A DNA stretch of 64,000 nt. It comes from Austropuccinia psidii (Eukaryota; Basidiomycota; Pucciniomycetes; Pucciniales; Sphaerophragmiaceae). This document shows positions 43,583-55,500 of this stretch, piece after piece. The notes under the pieces are model-generated. The model was not told the DNA's origin. It saw only the letters and a list, made by a program, of their open reading frames with translations, and did no database searches. The stretch lies in the NCBI GenBank assembly GCA_023105745.1, contig JALGQZ010000009.1, forward strand, positions 32,912,409 to 32,976,408. The letters run 5' to 3'. The stretch's first letter is position 1, and each line of letters opens with the position of its first letter. Both the position numbers and the translations under genes were made by a program.

Positions 43583-45161
43583 TTTCACAGGGGCTCTAGT
43601 GGCAAACAACAGGGGCCTGGCACTCAGGAATCAAGAACTCACTTGGAGGGCTCCAAAAGAATAAAGAAAGAACAACAATTAGATTTCATTAAATAAGAAG
43701 AAGAGTAAAGACCAGTTTGCCAAGTATAAAGGAAAAAAGAAGCCAATGGCCAAAGATAATAAAGAAAGCCAAAAGTCAAAGAGCCAACCAAATGAATCCT
43801 CAATTCACTGTTCCAACCTGCCAGAGAGAACAATGGAATTAGTAAAGGATATGACCCTCAATATCCACTGACAGGCAAAAAGGAAAAGGTGCAAATGACT
43901 GACGCAAGATTATCAGTATTTCATTTAATAAATGAAAAGAAAATAAGGATAAAAATAAATCTGATATATTATCTAACTGGGGAAGAAGTCCCCAGGGAAG
44001 AAAAGGTGGCCAGTATATGTGATAAGCTGAAGACTGATCCTGGAGGGTTGATCACCCAGCTGTATTGACTGTTTTTGCTCAATACATATCTGGATATCTT
44101 GAGAATTGAACTGTGTGACTGAATTTCCAAAGTGGAATATGAATTGGACCAAAAGGGCCAAGGCCATACAGCTTGCTTGAATACATCCTGCATGGACCAA
44201 TTGAGATTTCCAAGGAATACTGAAGTACTTGATGTCTTGAAAACTGATTGAATGATTAATAGCCTCTTGAAATTAACCTTGGAATAATCCTGAAAAGAAA
44301 ATACAACCTAATTCCTGCAGGGCCAGGTGGCTGGGGTCCTCAAATTGTCTTCTGGTAGCCACCAGCAATTGCAAGACTGAATGATTGAAAAGTCTTCCCT
44401 CGAAATGGGTGATGAATTTGGGGACTTTAATTGAAAATACATAACTTTGTTCTGAAAAAAGAACCATTGGAGTTCTGAGCAAAAATGGTGCATAATGGTA
44501 TATTATACCATATATGCACCATGCCTGGATCCTTTGGTACAGGGGACATTGGTGAAGGAGAGATCTTTGCTTGAGCTGAGGTGAAGCCTTGCTGGACCTG
44601 AGCTGGTGGCCTCTGGTGGCTGCTAGAGGCCAGGGGTTGAAAATGGCCAAAATGTGGTTCTTGGCCAATTTTGGCCTGGGATCCTTTTTGGCCATTGTGG
44701 GACTGATGGGATTAAGGGCCAAAACTGTCTCAGATGGGCCCACTTGTGGTTTGGGACCCACCTGGCCTTGGGGCTGGTGGACAGCCTACTTTTTCCCCCT
44801 TTTAGCATCATTGGATTTAGGCCAAAATGGGCCTAAGGGTCCTACCAACTGTGGGCTGTGAATTATGGCCCAAAAGGGCCATTTAGGCCTTAGACCCCAT
44901 AATCAAAGGGGTTGGGCCAAAGGCCCTGGTGATGGCTAGATGGTACAGATGGACCCCCAGGCCAAAAACAAAGGTATTGGCCTGGGGGTTGGTGAGGTGG
45001 AGAATCGGCCAAAAGGGCCAATGGTTGTAGGATCTGGCCAGTGAAAGGTGATATGTCCCAAAGGCCATTAAACACCAAAATGGTCCAATTGGCCATAAAA
45101 TAGGGTCAGGCTATATTTGCTGTAAACACCCATTGGGGGGTGATTACACATGGTTGTGACA
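43583..45161 (-). repeat. Solo LTR X2 (Gypsy-type, reverse orientation)
   Basis: 1,579 bp, the reverse-oriented relative of X1, flanked by perfect CAATA duplications (43578-43582 and 45162-45166) with no internal region. On the minus strand it begins TGTCACAACC and ends near CCTGTGAAA. The GGCC-rich third lies at 44,590-45,060. It inserted into an old family C pol. Confidence 0.88.
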
Positions 45162-45166
45162 CAATA

Positions 45167-47875
45167 ATATTTCCTTACCCTGCAGGAAGTATGATAATGT
45201 CCGCCAAATCTGCTGTTAAGTATAATTGTACCTTACAACATTTCATGCTTGGAATGATGTACTCAATATATATGATATGGGTATTAATACTCATAAAAAC
45301 AGATATTTCACTATAGGGGATTATAAAATATAATAATTTCTTTTCCTCCAGAAGAAAGAGAAATAACTATCATCTTAAAAGGAAAACCTTGCAATAAATA
45401 AATATTTGTGATTGATCAATCAATTGAAGCACAAGTAAATTTGAAGCCCTAGGGGCACTTAAATGCCATGAAGTGGGGATTATACTTAATTTAGGAAGAC
45501 TTTATACTTTACTATTATGAATATCATCTTAACCAGAAGGACTTGAGCTAGAGAAGCATTACAAACTCATATCAATGAGCTCATGAAACTGGGAGCTCTT
45601 GGAAAATTTAGAAACAATGAGGAAGTGGAAGACAAAAACCCTGTAATAATTACTTAGCATAATGCAAAATAAAGTATGGTTGGTTATTTCAGAGGATTGA
45701 ATACCTACAATAATCCAGATAAATATTCAATTCCTTGAAATCATGAAGCTTTGACGCATTTGTCCAAAGAGATATTCATTACTTCTATGGATGAACTTAA
45801 AGGTTTCCATAACAGTTTTCTATCATCTGATTTTAGAAATTTATTTAGAGTGATGCCTTATTATGTATTCGTGAATATCTGAGAATCCATTTTGGACTGA
45901 AAAATCCACCCTTACACTATCAGGGAATGATTAATAACATTTTACCACATGAGCTATCAGAGGGATAGTTAGACCTTTATATTTATGTCATTATAAATTT
46001 TTCAGAGACCTGGAAATTGCATTTAGAGTGACTTTCATTAGTAAATAACAAAATTCTTCAAGTTAAAATGAAAGAATATCTCTCAAAAAATTTAATTTTG
46101 TGTTCAATGAGCTAAGATCTCTGGGACAGTTAGTTTCATTATTAAGCCTTGGTGTTTACAAACAAAAGTAGCTAAAGTCTTACTGAAAAAACTTCCCCAG
46201 AAAAAATAAATAAATTATGTCATTGCAAGGGGTCTCTAGTTATTACAGGAGACATCTCAAATATTTCTATATCCATTCCAGATCCTTTTACAGAATTTTC
46301 AATCAAAAAACTTTGCTTGAGATGACACAGAAAAGGATTAAGCAATATCAAAAAATAAAGCATGCCTTAGCCAATGCTTCATTAGTGTTGATTCAAGAAG
46401 GAAAACTTTCACTAAAGCTATATATTGATTTATTTGGCAAAGGGTTAGAGGAATCTCTTCATAAAGTACAAATTTTCAATGAAAAACCTTATTAAATTCA
46501 AATTTGTTTCATTTCAAGACAAATAAAACCTACTGAGGATAGAAATGGAGCTTCTTTTCCTACTATGGAAATTAGGAAACCATCACCACTGTCTTGGTGG
46601 TAGTTTTTTTGAGGTCATTACTAATTTCAATTCCACCAAAATCACTCCTTATCATAAAAGCACCTAGTAGAAGCATGTTAAAATGGCAGTTTCCTATACA
46701 GTATTAAAAAGGCAATGCAAATATATAAATAAAGCCGAAAATATTAAAAAGAAGTCTTTTGGTTCAAGTACATGGAAATTACCCAATACACTTGATAATC
46801 CTTCCTATGTTCCTGCAAATTCAGAAATCCAAAATTCAATTTAGTGGATTAATATCACATATGTAGGAACAGAGCTTATGGGTGAAGCCAGAGAAAGATA
46901 TAACAAAGATAAGAACAATCATAGGCTTACTTCTCTACTTGAAAAATATTTCAAAGATACTCCTTCAGATAATCTTTTGGATAGTTTATATAAAACATCA
47001 TATTATAATGGAAGGTTCCATTTCTTTGATTTTATCCTTTATAATATTTCTAAAAACACATGTGTAGTGGTATTATGTAGTAGAATTCTCTGAACCTCTG
47101 TCTGGAAGCAGAACTATAGAGATAATCAAGAAATCATTTTGGTGGCCATCTTGGAGTAAAGGTGAAATTGATTACTTTAACACAAAAGGCCAACAAAGCT
47201 TCTGGTAAAATATTTGTTTTGATGATCCATATCCAAGCTCCAAGTACCCTGTCTGGAGTTGTGCACATCAATTGGTAACTGCCTTACAACCTGGTGGAGA
47301 AAATAGTTACAAATAATGTCTTGTAAATTTTGATAGATATAAAAAAACCCCAAAGTTTTCAAAATTTAATAAAGATGGCACAGGTATGGATACAGCTGTT
47401 CTGATTTGGTACATAGTCAGATCTCATACTTGCCTTGTTACAAGTATGATTATTGATAAAGACCTAAAGCTTACTTCAGCCTTATGGACAAATTTACATA
47501 AGCTTTTTGACACCAAAAGTTCATTATCAACAGCTTATCATCCTCAAACTGATGAGATAGAAGAAAGCATCATTCAGACTGTTGGAGAAATTATCAAAAG
47601 ATTTTATGCTTATGTCCGTGGGCTTGATTATTTTGATGGCTTGACCCATGATTGGTGTGCACTTATACCAGAATTGGAGTTAGCCTAAAAGAACTTCAGC
47701 CATGCTTCAACAGGAAAAACTCCTTCAATTTTGTAAAAAGGATTGATTCATAAGATCCAAGTTGATAATTTACAAAATCAAATGGTAGATATTCATCAAA
47801 TGTATTCAATATTTAAGTTAATTCTTTCTAAAGTAAGAAATTATGCAAGAAAGTATGACTGATTCCTTTGAATAT
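45167..47875 (+). pseudogene. Old Gypsy C remnant, protease end to integrase
   Basis: Follows Gypsy C collinearly from about 54,680 to 57,540. It has the protease end, an RT region (VGYFRGLNTY-like near 45,680), RNase H (SSYYRRHLKYF, LKLYIDLFGKGL near 46,230-46,450) and integrase ([24 protein letters not shown] near 47,450-47,560). It is full of stops and indels, clearly older than the complete Gypsy C at 49,429. It is cut at 47,875 by the B5 LTR. Confidence 0.75.
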
Positions 47876-49268
47876 TTTCAGCCTGTGACTCAAAACCAGA
47901 GCAGAAGCATGACTTCCAGAATTCCATAAACCAATGGTAGAGCAAAATACCACCAATACATGGCGCTGGGCCAAACAGGCTCAAAAGGTATCAAAAAAGG
48001 TGGAAACTCACCTCTTTCCAAAAATACAAGTCCCATTATCATAGGGCAAAGAGTGACAAATTTACTCCTGCTCAAAGTTGTTGCTGAGCATAAACCTCAA
48101 TTTTCACCTCTCAGCCAAAATCGGGAGGAAGAGGCTTCACCCCAGAAATGGGGTATTCAAATTGAAGCACTAGTCAATTTGAGGTAACACCAAAATTACA
48201 GAAGCTATGGAAAAAATAACGTCAAATAAAGGTGGACAAAATATTCACCTCTCATCTAACTTCTACAATTTTAGTGTGAGATACTTACAGTGGGGTCTTT
48301 TTGGGAAAAGCACAATCAGGACTATTTGATGGTGCCATCTATTTGCCCATATATCATCTAGAACAAAGGTTATGGGGCAAACAAGTTCCATACATATTTC
48401 AAGATAATCATATATCTGGATAGCTAAAATGGAACATGGAATAACTTTTCCATATTTAATGCTAACAATTCCAAATGAGGTACCATTGTGTAGATCTCAT
48501 CCAGGGACAGGCAATGAACTGACTTTGAGCTCCATATCTCAAAAACTGACAAAGCTATAGCAGCTTTAATGTCAAACTCCCACATTTGGACCAATACAAC
48601 TTTACTGTGGGATAATATCCCATAATTATGTTTATGAGGTGGCAAATAGACAAATAAGTTTTTTTATACTTCAATACCTCATAGTTTAGTCAAATAAAGG
48701 TGTTCATACAGGTTTTGTACAGCTTCTGACGCATCAGAAGCACCAGAACACACCTGTGAGCTCCATTGGTGAAAACTATCATCCTGTATATGGTAAAAAT
48801 GACAACTTGTGGTTCTAAAACCACATTTCCACCCAATACCAGTCTGTATTGAGTGTTTAGAGCCACAAACCAGCCCACTTTAGTGAAAGGTTTCACTCTG
48901 TGGTCATGTGCAGAGGTAAACAACCTCCCACTACCCCAGAAAAAGATGAATGGGGGCCTTTCCTCACCAGAAGGCCAATCCATCATCCTGTTCTTAGTAT
49001 TCTTATGTGGTATAGCTTCTTAAAGAAGTGGTACCCTCAGAATTAAACAGGTATAATCATAATTGTAATTATTGCAGAGTTTATTATTGTAAACCAACAG
49101 GTAACAACTGCACCCAGGGCTATCAATAGCACTCACCATCACTAAATTCTTTTAGTATAGCCCTTTTAACCATCTACTCATTCAATTATCATCATTATTT
49201 TCGTGTCACACTCAGAGTTATAGCTATTTGTTATCATTGTATGGCTATCTCACAGATTCACCCTGACA
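47876..49268 (+). repeat. Gypsy B5 5' LTR
   Basis: 1,393 bp, related to but diverged from the other B LTRs. Its first bases read TTTCAGCCTGTGACTC (canonical TGTCAG) and it ends CACCCTGACA. Being followed by the primer-site motif, it is a 5' LTR; its 3' partner must lie beyond the right edge. Confidence 0.8.
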
Positions 49269-49428
49269 TTTTTTGGGCCTGGCCTGGTGTTTCACCTATT
49301 TTAGAACAAATTCTAGCTTGTTTTCTATATTTTTAGCTTATTTTCATGCCTTTGAGAGCTACTATAGTTGTTTTCTTGCTTATTTTTACTTTTTTTAAGC
49401 CATAAGAAGCCCTGAAGGGGATTAATTT
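49269..49428 (+). other. Gypsy B5 primer-binding site and leader start
   Basis: TTTTTTGGGCCTGGCC follows the LTR, then 140 bp of leader up to the AATTT target (49424-49428) of Gypsy C. The leader resumes at 60,337. Confidence 0.65.
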
Positions 49429-51576
49429 TGTGAGACTGTGAGGTATGTATAACAAACCCATAAGGCCACAAATAACTTTATAAACATTTAAATTTGTCTT
49501 CAATAGATTTTTTAATTGAATTTAAGATAAAAAATAACAAAAAATAAGTATAACTTCTTTTTGGATAAACAAAGTTATAAATATTATGGCATTTTTGGAT
49601 TCTAAACCAAAAATAACCTAGGGTACATCCATAAGGTGTTATACCCAAAAACACTTATTTATTATGTTATTAGAAGATTTAAGAATCTCACAGTACTAAT
49701 GTAACTTTTTGAACATTATTTTTAAAAATGTTAAATTTAAGCTGAAATAAGCTTAAATTCAAAGTTGCATAAGGTTTATGCAAAGTTACCAAAATTTTAG
49801 TTAAAATTGAGGTGTGGTGTATATTTACTGAATTGGCTAAGGATTTGCCATACAGAATTTAAATCCTGTGTGAGCTCAATTTAAAAGGGTTTAAGGCCAT
49901 AGTATGGCTTTAAATAAATAAAAGGGCAAAATCCATGCAAAAAGGTGGGACAAAGGAAAAAGACCAAATAGAGCTGGGGTGCCGAGTTTTTGGATCTGCA
50001 AGAATTCAATTAATGTTGTCCACCTGTATTGGAGGATTTTCAACCTGATTTAAACTTTAAAATTAGACTTTGATCCTACATTAAAGTTTAAACTGGCTTT
50101 ATCCCAATTTAGATAGGAATTTCAAGATGCCAAAGGGTAAATCCCAATATGCAGGCTTGAATTCAAGGTTTTAAGAACTGTCAAAGCTTAATTAAGCTTA
50201 AAACTTTAAGATTTCAAGAATTAAAACCTTATCAAAACTTAAGGTTTGGTGTGTATTGTTATTTTACGTGGAAAAATAGCAATAACTTCAAAAATTCATT
50301 AAAAATCCAATTCTTAATGGATTTGCTTGAAATTTCACACTGCTTACAATTTAATATTATCTACATATAAATTACATTTTAGGTATCTTTTCTAAACTAA
50401 TTTCCTGGGCAATTAGCCTGGAAATTTAATCTTTTAATTAAAACTCAAAGAAAATTATAATTTCTTTAAAAATTAATTAAAAATTGAGTTTAAGAGATTT
50501 CTGCTTGAAACTCTATTTTCAAGTTGTTCATGTGATGAAATTTAATATAAATAAGTTTATTTATATTAAAAACTTAAAACAATTAGTTTAAATGGGGATT
50601 AAAGCTAAATGTAGTTAAGAATAACACTGATAGCTTTAAATTGGAATTAAAATTAAGTTACCTTAAGTTAAGAACTTTGATTTTAAGCATGGTTTTTCAG
50701 TTTTGACCTGAGCACGCCCTCTATATCCATTATGAATCGTGAGAGCTGCTCTGAAGACATAAAAAGAGTCTTTTCATCACTGCTTTTGTCCATCATTCAT
50801 TATCAATCCAATCATTTTAGAAATTTAAACAGGTAAAGTTTTATTAAATATAAAATCTTATTATTAAAGTAATTCTTAAGCTATCTTATTCTTTATTAAT
50901 TAAAATTAAATAATTGAAATCATAGAATTTAGATTATTGTTGTAATCACCAATAATATATTTTTATTATATAAAATTAATCATCTTAAATATCTTTTGAA
51001 AATACACAAATTCCTCTTAAAAACTTTTTAATCATTATTTTTATTATGAGAAGGTGTTTTGTCTATAAAAATATTGATTTTTGGCGTGTTTTTAACTTAT
51101 AATTATTATTTAATATAATAACTGTTGTTGTTTGACTTGTTGTATTACATAAGTATTATAAGTAAGTTTTCTCTAAAGTTCTATATCTTTTTTATCTAGT
51201 ATTAGTTTTTTCATATAGAATTTTATTTTATAAGAATTATTTCTGCACAGTGTGTGTCTTAATTATTTTATAAATAATATTTATATTATTTTTAAGTGGT
51301 TAATATTCATATTTTCCACGTTTAATTGTCTCATTAGGAGCTTTACACTTCTTATTGTTATGACTGTCAGTGACTATAAAAATAATAGAATAATTATAAT
51401 TTATTATAATTATTATTTTTTTGATTATTATATTTTTATAATAATAATAATTTTTAATAATTATATTTAAATTTGTGGTTATAATATTTTGTTATATTAT
51501 ATATTTCTACTGAGGACAGTCATAGTACTCCTGATATTTGCTACTATTATCAAGATTTTCATAGACAAACCTTACA
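49429..51576 (+). repeat. Gypsy C 5' LTR
   Basis: 2,148 bp, TGTGAGACTGTGAGG...AAACCTTACA, very AT-rich, especially from 50,850 onward. Confidence 0.92.
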
Positions 51577-51594
51577 TTTGGGGGCCTGGCTGTG
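51577..51594 (+). other. Candidate primer-binding site, Gypsy C
   Basis: TTTGGGGGCCTGGCTGTG directly follows the 5' LTR; nearly identical to that of inner Gypsy B although the LTRs are unrelated in sequence. Confidence 0.6.
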
Positions 51595-52111
51595 ATTTTA
51601 ACCAATTTTTGGGACATAAATCATGCTCTAGACCTTATTTTACTTTTTTTTGACGTAAAATTGCCATATTTATCTTAATATTGGCTTTTTTGGGACTTAT
51701 CCATTATAAATAATCTTTATAAGATTAATAAATTTATTTTTTCTTAAAAATATTTTTTGAAACAATATATTATTGAGTGACTTGGAATAAATTTCTTTTG
51801 TCTAACTAGTGGCTTTTTCACATCACAGACTTGAAACTTATTCTTTGAGTTTTTCTAGTATAAAGTGAATAATAATACAATTTTGATTAATAAACTTGTT
51901 AATTGCATAATTATTATTTCTTTAAAGAAAATAAAAATTTAAAAAATTAAAAATCTTTACTAAAAATATTTTTTCTTTATCTTAGACATTTTTCTTTATT
52001 TTTGACATAATTTGCCATAAATTACATTAAAACCACTTTATTCAATAAGTTGATCTCATAAGTTATTTTTATTGTTTGACAAAATAACTTATATTTTAAT
52101 TTTTTCTCTAG
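51595..52111 (+). other. Gypsy C leader
   Basis: About 515 bp, AT-rich, no coding potential. It ends in the pyrimidine tract TTTTTTCTCTAG, a likely splice acceptor just before the first coding exon. Confidence 0.5.
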
Positions 52112-52426
52112 TGTCATCAATTAGAGACAGCTCTTCAGGCTCTGAAGCCTCAGAGTCTAGTATTGAAATTCAGACCAGCCCAGCACCAAGGGGATTAATA
52201 ACCAAAGAACCCTTTAAAGGTCCAGCAGGTGAATTCAACCCATTCTTAGTCTATTTTTTTCTCAAAATTGACATACAATTACTCCTACTAGAAGTGGAAG
52301 TAATTACTCCATCCAATCAAACGGATCTGGACCAGGACATTCCAGTCACAAATCAAAAAGACAAGAATGTCAGCCCAGAGGAGAGGCACAAATGGAGGAC
52401 GCCAGAACTTCCACCAGTTCCCAAAG
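52112..52426 (+). CDS. Gypsy C upstream coding exon
   Basis: 315 bases open in one frame (SSIRDSSSGSEASESSIE ... TPELPPVPK G), Ser/Glu-rich, with no ATG near its start. It begins after a TCTCTAG acceptor and ends AAA G|GT, the same phase and boundary motif as in family B. The donor here reads GTTAGC, weaker than the GTAAGT/GTAAAT of B and possibly mutated. It is a counterpart by position rather than by sequence of the B exon. Confidence 0.5.
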
Positions 52427-52514
52427 GTTAGCCAGAACCTTTGAACCTCTTATTGAGAGTCCAGAAGCTGACATAACTGCTATTGCTGTTAGACCTGAAT
52501 CATTTCCAACAGGC

Positions 52515-55500
52515 AGCAGTGGAGATTTACCAGTCTCAGTACAATAACTAGTTTATGGCCACCAAACAGCAAGAATGGGAGCTTCTCCCAAGTCTTTTGA
52601 TAGGCACCATGAACTCTTATCTTCAAGTGAAGAAGTTCATGGGGCCAGAAAAGACAGAAGAACTTCTGAAGGGTTGGACACCAATGTCTTGCAAAGGACA
52701 AGTCCAACAGATAAAGGCTTGGTTGAAAAACCAAAGCATGTCATCAGAGGATCAGAAGACAAAGTTGGCCCAAGGAAAGGAAAACAGCCAAGTGGAAGCT
52801 CCCCAAGCATCCACCAGCAAAAATCCGCCTCAACAAGTGCCAAGCAAGCCCAAGCAAGCCCCAAAGACCAATCAGAAGGGCAAGCAAAAGGCAAAGCCCA
52901 AATGGAACAAGCCTTACCCGCAGAACTACAGAATCCCAAAGAAAGAAAAGACAGCCATGGACAATGTGTTCAACATGGCAAGAACTCTGATGGAATTCAA
53001 AAACAAGGAGGAAGAAAGATTGAGCCAGTCTTTCCCAAAGAAATAGATCTTGTTAAGTTTGTAACTCAATTTGAATCTTGTGATAAAGAAATTATAACAA
53101 AGCTTAAAACATTTGAGTATATCCAACAAAAGTTGGGTAATGAGATATTACAAGTAAAAGACCAACAAAAAACAATTATTGGCCTTGAGAATGTTAATAA
53201 AGACAATATTGTGTCTTTGACGCAAATTTGTGCAAGAATTGAGTCCAAAGTTACTTTGCTCAATCAGCCAGAGGACAATTCAATTTCTTTTATAACTGGA
53301 CAGTTAAGAGAATTGAAATTACAAGTTCAAAACTTGGAAAATTCAACTGGTCACAATGCAGCTCTTTTGCAAAAACAATTGGAAAAAAGTGATAAAGCAA
53401 GACTTGAATTGAAAGAAGACATTCAATCAATTATTAATAATATATCACTGAAAAATGAATTTCCAAGACAATCCACACCAATTCTTGACATAAATGTGCT
53501 TAATGATTTACATCATACCATTTCAAGTAATGAGGTGGAAACTGCTTGCAATTTCAAAGACATTCCAAAATTAGAGGAATGGCCAACCTTCAATGGTGAA
53601 TGAGAATATAATCATATGGAATTTATGAAAACAATTGATATGTTCAAAGAAGACTTTAACATACCAGATGAATACATAAGTGCCAGATTACACTCATTAT
53701 TTACCAGATCAGCAAAGAAATGGTATTACAAAATGAGATAAGACCATGGTAAACATTCTTGGCCTTGGTGGAAAGAACAAATTATTTCCAAATGGGAAAA
53801 TGATTCCTGGAGATTTAAAATGGAAAATTCTTTTGAAGAAGCCATTTTTAATATTGAGAGGGACAGGCCCATGTCTTGGTTTCTTAAACAGAAGGACAGA
53901 TTAACTGCTCTTCATCCTGATATGTCTGAAACAATGGTACATAAAAAGATATTAAGAAAGTGTGGTGGTGACCTTGAGCATGATATAAGAAGCAGATGTA
54001 TTGAGCCTTGCTCTACAGAGGATTATATCAATGCTATGGAGGACATCACTACTAGAACAAAAATTGCAAGAAATTGGTCCAAATCCCCAATAGACAATAA
54101 GACTAATGGGAAACCAATTGAAAAGCCAAATAAGCCACAAGACAGAATTCCTTTGAAATGTCACCAATGTAGAAGCACATCTCATTTAGCAAACACTTTC
54201 CCAAAAAAGACAAGAATCAATGAGATAAATGCTGAAAAAGTGCAAGACACAAAAGAAACAACTGATGTATCTTTACATGAAAGTGACTCTGAGCCTTCAG
54301 AAGAAGAAGAAGTAGCAGAGGAGCTTAGTATAGAAAACATTAATGTTTCTTTTGAAGTCACTGAGGTACACACTGATTTACCACAGTATAGTGATGAATG
54401 TATGGATCTCATACATGTGAAAGATGCTAAATTGCAGAAACCCAAGCCTGCCAGAGGTAAAGGTTATACAGCTGGTTCATCTTGCATCACTAATATTGTG
54501 ATAAACAACACAGAAGACAAGATACACCTTGACTCAGGTGCTTTTTGCACTTGTGTTGGAAAGGATTATCTTGACAAGGTTTATACCAATTGGCAAGACA
54601 AATTAATTCCAATTGAAGGTATAACATTCAGCAGTGCTAGCCAAAATATGCACCCCTTGGGTATATTTGAAGCAGAAATAATATTTCCTCATCCTGAAGG
54701 AAGTGTAAGATTTAAAGTTGAAATTGTTGTCATGAATAATTGTACTTCACAACACTTTATACTTGGGAATGATTATCTCAATATTTTTGGTATTGATATT
54801 AATAATCATAAAGACAGGTATTTCACTATAGGGGAAAATAAAAGACCAAAATTTGCTTTTCCTCTATAAAAAAGAGAAATTAATGTCATTAAACAAGTAA
54901 AAAATGTTAATAAGGGAAAATTTGTGTCAAGTCAATTGATTGAAGCACAAATTAGTCCTGAATTAACACTGGAAATGAAGGAAGAGTTTATTGAAATTTT
55001 ATTTCAATACAGGGAAGCCTTTGCTTCAGATAATCAACCACTTGGAGCTATAAAAGGCCATGTTGTGGACATTATGCTTAATGTGGAAAGGCCTTATCCA
55101 CCACTATTAAGAAGACCAGCTTACCCAGCTAGCCCTAGGGCTAGAGAAGCATTAGAAAGTAATATTAATGAACTAATGAAACTGGGAGTTCTTAGAAAGG
55201 TTGGACACAATGAGTAGGTAGAAGTCACAACTCCAGTAATCATTACTTGGCATAATGATAAGTCAAGGATGGTTGGTGATTTTAGAGAACTGAATACCTA
55301 TACTATTCCAGACAGGTATTCAATTGCTAGGATTCATGAGACTTTGACTCAATTATCCAAAGAAAGATTAATTACTTCCATGGATGCTCTGAAAGGCTTT
55401 CATCAGAATGTTTTGACACCCCATGCTAGGAAATTATTGAGAATAATTGCTCATTGCGGGATCTATGAGTATCTGAGAATGACTTTTGGTATTCAAAATG

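Noticed and set aside
51577..51594. Naming a specific tRNA primer for the TTTGGGGGCCTGGC motif
   Set aside because: I cannot match it to a tRNA 3' end with confidence and have no tRNA set to compare.
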